Shown here in pieces: positions 53,907 through 62,498 of a stretch of 64,000 nt of DNA (positions are counted from its first letter, which is position 1; each line of letters starts with the position of its first letter). The stretch lies in contig NZ_JAIBKA010000004.1 of the NCBI RefSeq assembly GCF_022603395.1, positions 412,828 to 476,827 of the forward strand, written 5' to 3'. A program made the position numbers and the translations under genes. The stretch is from Desulfoferrobacter suflitae. GTDB taxonomy: Bacteria > Desulfobacterota > Syntrophobacteria > Syntrophobacterales > Syntrophobacteraceae. Below the pieces are notes generated by a model. The model was not told where the DNA came from. It saw only the letters and a program-made list of their open reading frames with translations, and did not search any database.

Positions 53907-54815
53907 GTGCAAATAAAAAAACTATCATATTTGCCGTTCTGGGTCACTTTCATTGCCTTGGCGGCTGTGCTTGGATTTCCGCAATTTTTCGGCCGGGGCC
54001 TGTGCAACGACCTGGATACGGTGAAAAAGACAGGAAAGCTGAGGCATCTCGGCATTCCATATGCCAATTTTGTTTTGGAAAATGGCCGGGACGGCCTCGA
54101 TGTCGAGCTGATGCAGCTCTTTGCCGAGCACCTGGGGGTGACCTACGAGTATGTCGATACTTCCTGGGAGAATGCCATCGGAGATCTCACCGGCAAGAAG
54201 TTCGTCACCGAGGGAGACAGCGTCACGGTGGTCGGTGAAGTGCCCGTCAAAGGGGATGTCATCGCCAATGGTTTTACCGTACTGCCCACGCGCCAGAAGA
54301 TGGTGGCTTACTCGACCCCCACTTTTCCGACGCAGATCTGGCTGGTCGCACGATCCGACTGCCCCGTCAGGCCCATCAAGCCTTCCGGCGATATCGACCA
54401 AGACATCGCCAATGTCCGAGCACTTCTCAAGGGGCAGCGCCTGCTGGGCAAGCCCAACACCTGTCTTGATCCGGCTTTGTATGATTTGAACGAAAGCGGG
54501 GCGGATATTATTCTGTTCCATGGCAATCCGGAAGAACTGGTGCCCGCCATCATCAAGGGCCAGGCGGACCTTTCGCTGCTGGATATGCCCGATGCGCTGA
54601 TCGCGCTTGACCGGTGGCCGGGTGTCATCAAGGTGATCGGACCTCTTTCCCACATTCAAAGCATGGCCTGCGCCTTCGCCAGGGAAGACTCTGCCCTGCG
54701 GGAGAGCTTCAACGCATTCTTCAATACCCTCGTCAAGAACGGGACCTATCTGAAGCTGGTCAATAAGTATTATCCCAGCTTCGGGGTTTACTATCCTGAG
54801 TATTTCAGCAACTAA
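53907..54815 (+). CDS. Second periplasmic solute-binding protein, family 3 type
   Basis: 302 residues, clearly paralogous to the protein at 45212 over the whole mature length (RHLGIPYANFV, GLDVELMQLFAEHLGVTYEY, YYPEYF ending). The start is a GTG with CAGGAGGGC ahead (53895-53903); the leader VQIKKLSYLPFWVTFIALAAVLG is a signal anchor-like segment. No kinase or permease follows. It may serve the hybrid kinase, the lone ATPase at 6726, or another partner. The ligand region differs (NGFTVLPTRQKMVAYSTPTF), so ligand may differ. Confidence 0.88.
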   Translation: MQIKKLSYLPFWVTFIALAAVLGFPQFFGRGLCNDLDTVKKTGKLRHLGIPYANFVLENGRDGLDVELMQLFAEHLGVTYEYVDTSWENAIGDLTGKKFVTEGDSVTVVGEVPVKGDVIANGFTVLPTRQKMVAYSTPTFPTQIWLVARSDCPVRPIKPSGDIDQDIANVRALLKGQRLLGKPNTCLDPALYDLNESGADIILFHGNPEELVPAIIKGQADLSLLDMPDALIALDRWPGVIKVIGPLSHIQSMACAFAREDSALRESFNAFFNTLVKNGTYLKLVNKYYPSFGVYYPEYFSN

Positions 54816-55037
54816 TCGCCATGCCCCCGCTGCGGTCATGTTACAGGCATGCAGGGGAACATTGACGCTGTAGCGGATACTAAGCCGTTTTAATCCCCTT
54901 TCCCTTGTTCTTCCGGTTTTTCTGGCTCTCGGGTTGTCCCCAGATCACCTCATAGCTCCCAAGGGACCTCACTGGACATGTGTTCGGTCGTGCTGGAGGC
55001 AATTGACAGGTATGCAGCACTTCGCCGGCGACTCTTT

Positions 55038-56837
55038 TTACGGTTCAACTGCAATCAGGTCGGTCCGACTTGCTCGGCGGATCCCGTTGGCGTCCTGGTG
55101 AATCAGCTTCATTTGATACTTCATTCCGGGGTGAAGCGGTTTGCCGGAGGCAAATTTCAACGGGATCGCGGCCTCCAGGATATAGCCTCCAGCCTTCGGC
55201 CTCAGGGAGACTTTCGATGGCAGCGGCCGATATCCTTCGGGGACGCGCCACTCGATGACCCGGGGTTCATTACCCGCAGCGCCGCCGCCGGTGGGGTGGA
55301 TGTAGAACAGAGCATAATCGGTCGTGCCGTTCTTCCGTCCGACGCTGGGCCTCAGGTAGAGCGAAAGATAGTCCGCCTGCCAGAGAGAATCTGCGCCGGG
55401 ATAGTCCATGCGCGAATCCGCAATATCGCCTGCGACAAACAAAAGATTGCCATCCCAGGACAGGTAGAAGCGTTGTTCGGTGTCGTCACCGTCCAACAAG
55501 CGAGCTGTCTCTTGAGGGAGAAACAGATGCCTTTGGTCCCATTCGGAGAGGTCACCATCGATGCCTGCGGCAAAACGGTGGAGCAGTCTGAGCCCCAGGG
55601 GCCTTTTGGCCTGTTCCGGTGTGACAGCCGTTCGATGCGCTGCGTTGACCGCGTTGTTGGTCTCTTTTATCCGCCCCTCGAGTTGGCTGTAAATCTCTGT
55701 TTCGTCACTCGAGACCAGCCCGACATTGATATCGGGCGGATAGTCCCAATTTCCGGCGTAGTCCCTCCACATGAACCAGTGCATTCCCACCATGTAGGGG
55801 GCCCTGGCAGCGGACAGCACATATTTGCTGTAGCCAATGCTCCGATTTTCCTGAGAATATACGTCGATGAACAATTGCGACGCATGCCCCGGGTGGGGAT
55901 AGCCCGAAAAAGAAAATTCGGTGATCAGCAGAGGTTTGCCGGAAATCCTGTAAAACTCTGAGTAGCGGGCATCCAGCTGTGCGTATCGATTGTAATGGTT
56001 GATGGAATTGACGTCGAAATAGGGTGCCAGTAGTTGAAATAGGGGAAGCTCGGGGATTCCTTTGTAGCGTATACCGAGGATCAAATGATGCGGATCGAGG
56101 CGGCGCAATAGGCGGCAGTAGTTTTCGTAGTAATGGGCGGCAACCCGGTTTCTCCAGGGTTTAAACAGTTTCTCCAACAACACGCTGCCGCATTTTGGAG
56201 CGCTGCTGCCGGCAATATCCTCAAAGGACCGGAAGGAAGCATTCCAGTTCCTGTTGAGCAGTTTGATCTTGCCTTCATACAGGTCCTGCAAAAATTCCAT
56301 AAGCGCACGGCTGCCCGGCGCGTCTCTGTGCAACTGCAGATAGAACTGCAGGACGGCGCAAGGGTCCCATTTCCTCTCGTTATCAAGAAAGTAGCCCATG
56401 AAGTCGGCATTGCCGGCAAACGGTTGGATTTCCTTTGTCAGGTGCCGCTCGAATTCCGCCCAGAAGGATTCATCAAAGACGTCGTTGGCGGATTCCACAA
56501 AGCCGGTGTAAATCTGGTCCACAAAATAAAAATCCTTCCAGACGGAGGGGCTGCTCCAGGCGCCTGCCGTGTTGAAGCCCATTGCACGCAGCTGCCGGAC
56601 GATCCGGCCCTTTCTCGCTTCACCCGGAGGCCTTTCTTCACAATGGCCGAAGCATCCGCCAACGCAGTTGACTCCGAGGGAAAAGAATTTTTCCCCGGCG
56701 GCATCCTGAAACCACCAGACATCGCCGTCCCGGACCAGTTGGATGTATCCGTTCCGGTGTGCCGGGGCTGCAGCGCAGGCAACCGCCGGAGGCAACGCCG
56801 CCGTTGTCAGTATCAGCACTGCAATCAGGAGTTTCAT
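55038..56837 (-). CDS. Secreted glycoside hydrolase, GH50/agarase-like, with CBM9-like domain
   Basis: 599 residues with a signal peptide ending near ACAAAPAH. A TIM-barrel hydrolase domain covers about 25-400. The acid-base Glu154 lies in DFMGYFLDNERKWDP and the nucleophile Glu307 in GKPLLITEFSFSGYPHPG, both in GH50/agarase-like positions. From about 425 a beta-rich domain (YLSWDGNLLFVAGDIADS, YLSLYLRPSVG) resembles CBM9 or a DOMON-like carbohydrate binder. Real substrate is unknown; other barrel glycosidases remain possible. It is alone among genes of other functions. Confidence 0.75.
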   Translation of the reverse strand: MKLLIAVLILTTAALPPAVACAAAPAHRNGYIQLVRDGDVWWFQDAAGEKFFSLGVNCVGGCFGHCEERPPGEARKGRIVRQLRAMGFNTAGAWSSPSVWKDFYFVDQIYTGFVESANDVFDESFWAEFERHLTKEIQPFAGNADFMGYFLDNERKWDPCAVLQFYLQLHRDAPGSRALMEFLQDLYEGKIKLLNRNWNASFRSFEDIAGSSAPKCGSVLLEKLFKPWRNRVAAHYYENYCRLLRRLDPHHLILGIRYKGIPELPLFQLLAPYFDVNSINHYNRYAQLDARYSEFYRISGKPLLITEFSFSGYPHPGHASQLFIDVYSQENRSIGYSKYVLSAARAPYMVGMHWFMWRDYAGNWDYPPDINVGLVSSDETEIYSQLEGRIKETNNAVNAAHRTAVTPEQAKRPLGLRLLHRFAAGIDGDLSEWDQRHLFLPQETARLLDGDDTEQRFYLSWDGNLLFVAGDIADSRMDYPGADSLWQADYLSLYLRPSVGRKNGTTDYALFYIHPTGGGAAGNEPRVIEWRVPEGYRPLPSKVSLRPKAGGYILEAAIPLKFASGKPLHPGMKYQMKLIHQDANGIRRASRTDLIAVEP

Positions 56838-57374
56838 GCGGGCAGCCTGGAAAAAAATTGCGGCAAGTTAGATCTCGGGTCGTCCATCCTCAATGTATGC
56901 CCCTATCAAAAGACCGTTGCACAGTAAGCAGTGCTCGTGCACCTCTGGGCCCAGGATTTTGGGTAAGGGAACAGGTTACCGATTGAGGGCAAAAGATTAC
57001 ATTTTTTCCAGGAATTGTCGATGGGTTTCACTTCGCTCGATCCATCCTTGCACGGCCAGGGCGGCAGCCGATGCATCCATGTGAAAGGAATCGATTCCCG
57101 TTTGAATGGCGTTTTCGATCAGCGCCTTCTGCACACAGCGTGCGACGGCTTTGCAGCGCCTCGGGCTTTCCTTTTCACCAAAAAAGGCTATACTCCAACC
57201 AGTTCCGTTCATAAGCTTCACAAATTTGATCCATGTCGATCCGGTCTTTAGCCTTTGAGAACTGACCGACAGGTGGCCTATAAGCGGTGCAGTGAATTTT
57301 CCAACGCCTGTTTTGGGATTGCAGTTAACATTTCAGCCACTGCGGGGTCTACCCGTGTATCCTGGAGTTAAAAT
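56838..57374. other. 537-base gap with a diverged repeat
   Basis: At about 57019-57050 CGATGGGTTTCACTTCGCTC and GATCCATCC match the shorter form of the GGGTTTCGC family. A 74-codon minus-strand frame (56997-57221) reads through it and ends in WIERSETHRQ, a common artefact of this repeat, so I do not call it a gene. An imperfect ribosome site precedes 57375. Confidence 0.5.
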
Positions 57375-57593
57375 ATGGCTCAAAGACCAAAGCTTACCTT
57401 TAAGAAGCGGGAAAGAGAAAGAGCGCAACAGCAAAAACAAAGAGACAAAGAAGCGCGCCGGTTGGAAGCCAGGCAGAACAGGGTCAAGCAGCAGTCATCA
57501 GACAGTCAGGAGGATCCGGACATCGCCGGCATAAAACCCGGCCCACAGCCACTCGCCGACCAATGGGAGCAGACTGGAGGAGAGGACGGCTGA
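57375..57593 (+). CDS. Small basic-acidic protein of unknown function
   Basis: 72 residues starting MAQRPKLTFKKRERER. The N-terminal 40 residues are nearly all Lys, Arg, Gln and Glu in heptad-like spacing (ERERAQQQKQRDKEARRLEA), which predicts one long charged helix or coiled coil. The second half is disordered and acidic. Similar short proteins with this start occur in related bacteria, often near RNA-linked genes; that is from memory and not checked. It starts a run of four same-strand genes. Confidence 0.6.
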   Translation: MAQRPKLTFKKRERERAQQQKQRDKEARRLEARQNRVKQQSSDSQEDPDIAGIKPGPQPLADQWEQTGGEDG

Positions 57594-57740
57594 GTCAGGC
57601 GCACCGGCAATTTATCGTTCCGGGGTCGTTTCCCACCGCACGTTCCCTTTTACACAAGGTGGGGCCATTATTGTGGCTATAGCCCCGTTGACCTCTTTTC
57701 AGCATCAATTTGTTGCAGAAACAAAGGGAGCGAACAAGCA

Positions 57741-57977
57741 ATGAGACAATTCAGATCCTCACCATACAAGAGGTTTGAAAAAATTAACCGGCCGCTTGAT
57801 CCGCCCAGGAAAATCACAGGGGGCAGGGTTGTTAAAATCAATGACCGGGTTGAAACCGCTCATGGATTAGGAACGGTGATTGAGATATCCGAAGACCGCT
57901 ACCTGATTGCCCTGGATGACCAGTTGGGGAGGGTGTGGGAGAGGCTCAGGTCGCTTACGGTCATCCCGGCCAAATAG
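57741..57977 (+). CDS. Small protein with an SH3/KOW-like segment
   Basis: 78 residues, starting MRQFRSSPYKRFEKINRP. From about residue 30 it reads VVKINDRVETAHGLGTVIEISEDRYLIALDD, a beta-barrel pattern (DRVxTxxGxGTVxEI) shared with KOW- and CarD-type modules that bind RNA or polymerase. ATG 57741 follows GGGAGCGAAC. It is 147 bases after the previous gene and likely part of the same cluster. Function unknown. Confidence 0.65.
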   Translation: MRQFRSSPYKRFEKINRPLDPPRKITGGRVVKINDRVETAHGLGTVIEISEDRYLIALDDQLGRVWERLRSLTVIPAK

Positions 57978-58052
57978 TTTTTCTCGAACATCCGATCGCC
58001 GCCTGTGGCATCATGCAAGACACAAACGGGCCGAAATCAGAGGGAGTCAGCA

Positions 58053-58601
58053 ATGACAGACAGTGCACAGGTGTTAGTAAAGGATTTGCGCTCGACCGGA
58101 TACTTTTTTGAGGAGTTAAAAGACTACTCGAGATCGGCCGAGATGAACATTCACACCTACAGCAGAAATTATGTGATTCCCTACCTCATCAGACTGGCGG
58201 AATCTCACAGGGAATCCGGACATCCTGAGAGAAGCAGGATACTCGATTCTGCAGCTGAGTTGCTGTCCGATGCCGGTGATGACGAGCTCATTGAGTCTCT
58301 TTTTGCCATCAAGAAAATAGCGAACTCCGAGATTGAGATCAATGAAAGGTTACTCTCTGAAATTGGTCGACACAACAAATCCCAAGTGCTGACCTGCTAC
58401 CAGAAGTCTGAGTCGGCTAAACGCGTTCTCAAGCTGATGGTGAACATCATAAAGATGTTCAGGCTGCCCGAAGTGACTGCCGAACGGGACAAATCGAGGG
58501 CAGACGCGCAGCCCGTCGAAAGCCAACGAGGAACCGGACTTAAAAAAACAAGTGATTGTGAGGACAACAGCGATCAGGGAACAACTAATGAATGCAAGTG
58601 A
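58053..58601 (+). CDS. Helical protein of unknown function, coupled to a NYN protein
   Basis: 182 residues, largely alpha-helical (FFEELKDYSRSAEMNIHTYS, LIRLAESHRESGHPERSRIL) with a hydrophilic tail of about 40 residues. ATG 58053 has GAGGGAG 8 bases ahead. Its last 14 bases overlap the start of the NYN-LOTUS gene, so the two are translated together. I do not recognise the family; partner or regulator of the nuclease is a reasonable inference. Confidence 0.65.
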   Translation: MTDSAQVLVKDLRSTGYFFEELKDYSRSAEMNIHTYSRNYVIPYLIRLAESHRESGHPERSRILDSAAELLSDAGDDELIESLFAIKKIANSEIEINERLLSEIGRHNKSQVLTCYQKSESAKRVLKLMVNIIKMFRLPEVTAERDKSRADAQPVESQRGTGLKKTSDCEDNSDQGTTNECK

Positions 58602-59343
58602 CGCCGCCTCCAACCGACTGTGTGTTCTGATTGATGCGGACAATGCGCAACCCGCCATCACCGAGGGGCTCCTTTCGGAAGTTGCCAAGTACGGCGTTGC
58701 AAGCGTGAAGCGTATTTATGGCGACTGGACTACGCCCAGCCTGAGCGGTTGGAAGTCCGTTCTGCTGGAGTACTCAATCCAGCCGGTTCAGCAATTCCGC
58801 TACACCGTGGGTAAGAACGCGACGGACAGTGCGATGATCATAGACGCAATGGACTTACTCTATACCCAGCGTTTTGACGGATTCTGCCTGGTCTCGAGTG
58901 ACAGCGATTTCACTCGGCTCGCCTCGCGCATAAGAGAGGAAGGCCTGCTGGTGTATGGATTTGGCGAAAAGAAGACTCCCAAAGCGTTTGTATCCGCCTG
59001 TGACAAATTCATATTCACCGAGGTTCTTCGCTTCCAGGAGAATGCCGAACCGGTCGTTAAGCCCAAGACTGCCAATGAATTAAAGAGAGACACCAAGCTG
59101 GTCGCTCTTCTTCGAAACGCTCTTGAGGCGGCTTCCGATGAGAGTGGGTGGGCGCATTTAGGAGCCGTCGGGAGCAACATCGCCAAACAGGCCCCGGAGT
59201 TTGATCCGCGCAACTACGGATTCGGCAAACTTGGGCAACTTGCCGCAGCGACAAAACTTTTCGATATGGATGAGAGAGTGCAGAGCGACGGTCGTTCCAA
59301 ATCAATTTACATTCGCGACAAGCGCAATAAGCCCAAGAAATAA
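58588..59343 (+). CDS. NYN-domain nuclease-like protein with OST-HTH/LOTUS domain
   Basis: 251 residues. The NYN domain (10-145) has the acidic set Asp16 and Asp18 in VLIDADNAQ, Asp80 in KNATDSAMIIDAMD, and Asp105/Asp107 in LVSSDSDFTRLASRIREEG, the PIN-like metal site. The OST-HTH (LOTUS) domain covers about 165-247 with LVALLRNALEAASDESGW and DPRNYGFGKLGQLAA. Family members are linked with RNA cleavage or binding; the bacterial substrates are mostly unknown. Start ATG 58588 overlaps the previous gene. Confidence 0.88.
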   Translation: MNASDAASNRLCVLIDADNAQPAITEGLLSEVAKYGVASVKRIYGDWTTPSLSGWKSVLLEYSIQPVQQFRYTVGKNATDSAMIIDAMDLLYTQRFDGFCLVSSDSDFTRLASRIREEGLLVYGFGEKKTPKAFVSACDKFIFTEVLRFQENAEPVVKPKTANELKRDTKLVALLRNALEAASDESGWAHLGAVGSNIAKQAPEFDPRNYGFGKLGQLAAATKLFDMDERVQSDGRSKSIYIRDKRNKPKK

Positions 59344-59692
59344 AATAACGTTGTCCGGCAAATGAAGCTGAGCGGATTTTGATTGCGCTATGGCGCGTTT
59401 CGTCTTGCCGACCGGCCTCCCTCTTTTATACCATACTCTCCTCCGCATTACAGTCATGAGGGTGCATCAAATACCGACTGAGCTCAATTGAATGAAAGGA
59501 CAAGCCGCGAAGGCTTTCGGTCATGAAGACTGAACAGGACTTGCGGGGCCGTAGGCGGTAGGTTGGGTTGAGCGCAGCGAAACCCACCAACGTTACCCCG
59601 CAAGCCCATGTTGGGTTTCGCTGCGCTCAACCCAACCTACATCTACCCCATCGAATCAAGTGGCCGAATCCCGCAGCATTTACGCCCTGGCT
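59344..59692. repeat. 349-base gap with a perfect 29-bp inverted repeat
   Basis: From 59558 to 59586 GTAGGTTGGGTTGAGCGCAG followed by CGAAACCCA is the exact reverse complement of 59612-59640, with a 25-base spacer. This is the least decayed copy of a repeat family present in at least five places in the window. In transcripts it would form a very stable hairpin. No gene is supported in the rest of the gap. Confidence 0.85.
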
Positions 59693-59953
59693 TTAATGAT
59701 TGTGGGTGTGGGCCTCCGTCTCGTGGCCGGGATGATCATGGTCGTGCGCACCGTGATCGCCGGCGTGGTCATGGTCGTGCACATGGGCGGCCGCCCCATG
59801 GGAATGCTCATGACTGTGCTCATGCAGGTGTTCATGGGCGTGGCTATGGGTGTGTTCATGGGTGTGTTTCTGGTCTCCGTGAACATGCTCATGACTATGT
59901 TGGTGAGTGTGCTCGTGGGCGTGCAAATGCCGGTGTTCGTGTTTTCCTTCCAT
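59693..59953 (-). CDS. Histidine-rich protein
   Basis: 86 residues, of which 35 (41%) are His. It begins MEGKHEHRHLHAHEH and alternates His with Glu, Ala, Thr, Ser or Asp almost to the end (HTHNH). A clean AAAGGAG lies 9 bases before ATG 59953. Such His tracts bind nickel, zinc or cobalt in storage proteins or metal chaperones, for example Hpn and HypB-type proteins. No transporter or metalloenzyme gene lies near to choose a metal. The repetitive nature makes slippage errors possible. Confidence 0.75.
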   Translation of the reverse strand: MEGKHEHRHLHAHEHTHQHSHEHVHGDQKHTHEHTHSHAHEHLHEHSHEHSHGAAAHVHDHDHAGDHGAHDHDHPGHETEAHTHNH

Positions 59954-60247
59954 TGTGACTACTCCTTTCGTTGGATTTAAGAGTCCTTCATGAACTCGTT
60001 GCCGATGCTTTAAAACTAAGCCCGCAAATCGCAACCTTCAAGATGCAATGCAGATCAAACCGGCGGGACGCGCTGTGGGCATGAGGCAGGAGTACGGGGC
60101 GAAGCTGCGGACTTCCCGTTCGTCCCCGATTGAAATGCAGGCAAGCAGCCCGGGAAAGACGAATTCCCTCTTGAACGGTCTCCATTCCATCAGCCCCCCT
60201 CCACAACACAACGCAGGATGATCACCCCTTATCATGACCACACACGG

Positions 60248-60299
60248 CTCAGGGGTGGTCAAAATTCGGTTATCACAGATGGTCAATTTTCGTTTGTCG
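60248..60299 (-). mobile_element. IS21-type end fragment
   Basis: Read on the minus strand, the unit CGAAAATTGACCATC is followed by CGAATTTTGACCACC, two near-copies of the multiple terminal repeats found at IS21-family ends. It joins the IS66 transposase frame directly at ARNDKRKLTICDN. The sequence beyond, to about 60040, gives a frame (MEWRPFKREFVFPGLLA) I cannot identify. No IstA or IstB gene is present, so only a remnant is left. Confidence 0.45.
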
Positions 60300-61400
60300 T
60301 TACGAGCATAACTCAGAGCTTTTCCGAGAAGCCCCTTAGGAGGGGTCTCCAGGTAGCGCTTGTCCATCCAAACCTTGAACTCTTTTAAGATCGGCTCGGC
60401 TTTGTCTTTTCTCAGTGCCAAAATCTCTTCCGGACTGAGGTCCTGCTCGCGGGCGATCTTTTCAATAAGGTAGAACTTGCGGATGTATTCGAGAGCGACC
60501 TCGGCGCTCCCGTTCTTTTTGGCTCCCTTTCCCCGAGCATCGATGACTTTGACAAGGTTTCTGCGCACATGCGCCATGCATCCGACCAGAATAATCGGAG
60601 ATCCCTTCTTCTCGAACTGCTCACAGGCCGAGTAGGCATCCGTTTGCAAATATCCCTGGTAGCCCGCGAGGGTTTCCTTTGGGACCCCACCGGACCTTGT
60701 GGGGGCATAATGGAAGAGCACGACCGGCTTCTCAGGATCTCCTCCTCTAAAAACCCACATGCAGGAGTTGGCGGTGTTGGCACGGCCGGGTTCGTTTAGA
60801 ACCTGTACGGGAGTCTCGTCGGCATTGATGAGGATTCCTGATTTAAGCATGCCTTGAAAAAATTCCATGATCAGGCGGCACCGATCCGAGACCATCACCA
60901 TCCAGGAGGCCATGGTGGAGCGGGGAATCCGGATCCCATAGCGATCGAGGATCTTAGACAGACGGTAGAGTGGGGTTCCGTCTGCATATTTTGCCGTGGC
61001 GACATAGGCAAGAGTGCCGGCGGTGGCGAGGCCCTTGGGGATCATCTCGGCAGGAGGCTCGGCGATTTTAACCGCTCCTCCTTCGCTTTCCACCCCCCTC
61101 GCAGCCCTTGCACGCGTACTTGGGGCGAATGGTGCGAAAAACTTGGACCTTGGCGGGGATGATATCGAGCTTTTCCGATACTTCCTCCCCGATCCTGGAA
61201 AGAGGAGTCCCGCAGCCACACACTTTCTCCTCCTCGGCAATATTCACAATGACTTCCACTCGAGGCAGGTGGTCGGGAAGAGGTTTTCGTTCGGGCTTTT
61301 GCCGGGTGTGGGCGGGGACGGCGATCTCTTCTCTTGCCGGTTCTTCCGAGGCGGCTACTTCGGCTTCATTGAAAAGGTGGAATGTACGGTGCCTGCCCTG
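60300..61400 (-). pseudogene. IS66-family transposase, broken
   Basis: Two frames together give an IS66 TnpC. The upstream part (about 61400-61068) reads PAHTRQKPERKPLPDHLPRV, EEEKVCGCGTPLSRIGEEVS with the zinc-ribbon Cys and RTIRPKYACKGCEG. A frameshift at about 61090 leads to PAEMIPKGLATAG, SWMVMVSDRC, ILINADETPVQVL (first Asp) and YLQTDAYSACEQF (second Asp). The homology ends at LGKALSYARN, before the C-terminal part with the third catalytic Glu. Its N-terminus also seems incomplete. It is therefore inactive. Confidence 0.8.
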
Positions 61401-61540
61401 CGGAAAACCATATTTTCATATCAATGGGGTCAGCGTAAACAACATCGAAAGCCTGCTCCAGTAACCCCTCCGCATCGAAGTCTTCAACTGGGTCAAATGA
61501 ATGGTCGGTTATTTCCAGGTCTTGGATCTGTTCTGCCTCA

Positions 61541-61801
61541 GACGGAATTGGAATTTTCTATCACCTCATCGTGCTGCTGTGCGTGGTGCTGGGCGGCAAG
61601 GGATCTGCCCGGGGGCCGCTTTTGGGGGCCTGCCTGGTGGTGTTTTTCCAGGAATCGCTGCGCTTTCCGCCCATCCCGGGAGACCTCGGCCGCTACGTCG
61701 CGCCTCTCCAGGGAATGCTGTTCGGGCTCGTCCCGGTTTTGCTCATGTTGAAGCGCCCCGAGGGGCTCGTTGCCGAATTTCGCAGGAGGCAAGGTGCTTA
61801 G
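61541..61801 (+). pseudogene. 3' fragment of a livM-type permease gene
   Basis: The frame reads YHLIVLLCVVLGGKGSARGP, FGLVPVLLMLKRPEGLVAEF and ends in RRRQGA at TAG 61801, the last 80 or so residues of a LivM-type permease. The rest is missing; the sequence immediately left belongs to IS66-related material. Its stop overlaps the following ATPase start, as in intact liv operons, so it was once a working operon distinct from that at 1155. Confidence 0.75.
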
Positions 61802-62498
61802 AGTCGAAAACGTGAGCAAAAGCTTCGGCGGCCTGACGGCGGTTGCCGGCGTGAGCCTCGATCTGGGGGACAATCAGGTGGCCGGACTGGTGGGACGGAA
61901 CGGTTCCGGCAAGTCTACCCTGCTTCACATCATAACCGGCTTCTATAAGGAGGACAGCGGCTGGGTGCTGTTTCAGGACAAGCCGATTCAAGACTTGCCG
62001 CACGATGCGATAAGCCGCCTGGGCCTGCCCCGCACTTTTCAGCAGGTCCGGGTGTTGCCTTTTCTATCGATGCGGGAGAATCTTCTGGCGGTGGCCCCGG
62101 ACCAGCAGGGAGAAAATATTCTGTCGGTTTTCTTCCGCCCGCGGCTGATCGGCCGGCAGGAACGGGAAAACCGCCGGCGGGCCGATGAAATTTTGCAGCT
62201 GATGAAGCTCGAACACCTGGCGGAGCGGCCCGCCGATGAGCTGAGCTACGGCTGGGAACGGCTGCTGGAGCTCGGCCGGGTGCTGATGTGCCGGCCGCAG
62301 CTGGTGCTCCTCGATGAGCCGTCGCCGGGACTGGCCCCGCTCATGGTGGAAGAAATATTCGACCGCATCCTCGAAATGAATCGGCGTAAGGTCTCCTTTC
62401 TCTTGGTGGAACAAAACGCCCGCAAGGGCCTCTCCGTTTCCCACCGCGGCTACGTGCTGGAACAGGGCATGAACCGGCTCGAGGGCACCGGCCGCTAA
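61794..62498 (+). CDS. Liv-type ABC ATPase with frameshifted C-terminus
   Basis: 234 residues from a GTG at 61794 (AGGAGG at 61783-61788). The first half looks like LivG: LTAVAGVSLDLGD, Walker A GRNGSGKST, LPRTFQQVRVLPF. The second half looks like LivF: SYGWERLLELGRVLM, Walker B LVLLDEPSPGLAP and LLVEQNARKGLSVSHRGYVL. After GTGR a stop at 62498 cuts the protein, yet the next bases in another frame read LLNNPAVQKLYLGG with a stop near 62543, the normal LivF tail. One indel near 62495 explains this. The gene may be damaged or mis-sequenced. Confidence 0.75.
   Translation: MLRVENVSKSFGGLTAVAGVSLDLGDNQVAGLVGRNGSGKSTLLHIITGFYKEDSGWVLFQDKPIQDLPHDAISRLGLPRTFQQVRVLPFLSMRENLLAVAPDQQGENILSVFFRPRLIGRQERENRRRADEILQLMKLEHLAERPADELSYGWERLLELGRVLMCRPQLVLLDEPSPGLAPLMVEEIFDRILEMNRRKVSFLLVEQNARKGLSVSHRGYVLEQGMNRLEGTGR

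Noticed and set aside
56997..57221. 74-codon minus-strand frame ending in WIERSETHRQ
   Set aside because: Its end is the known translation of a dispersed repeat; the rest lacks a domain. It could be a gene remnant, but I cannot support it.
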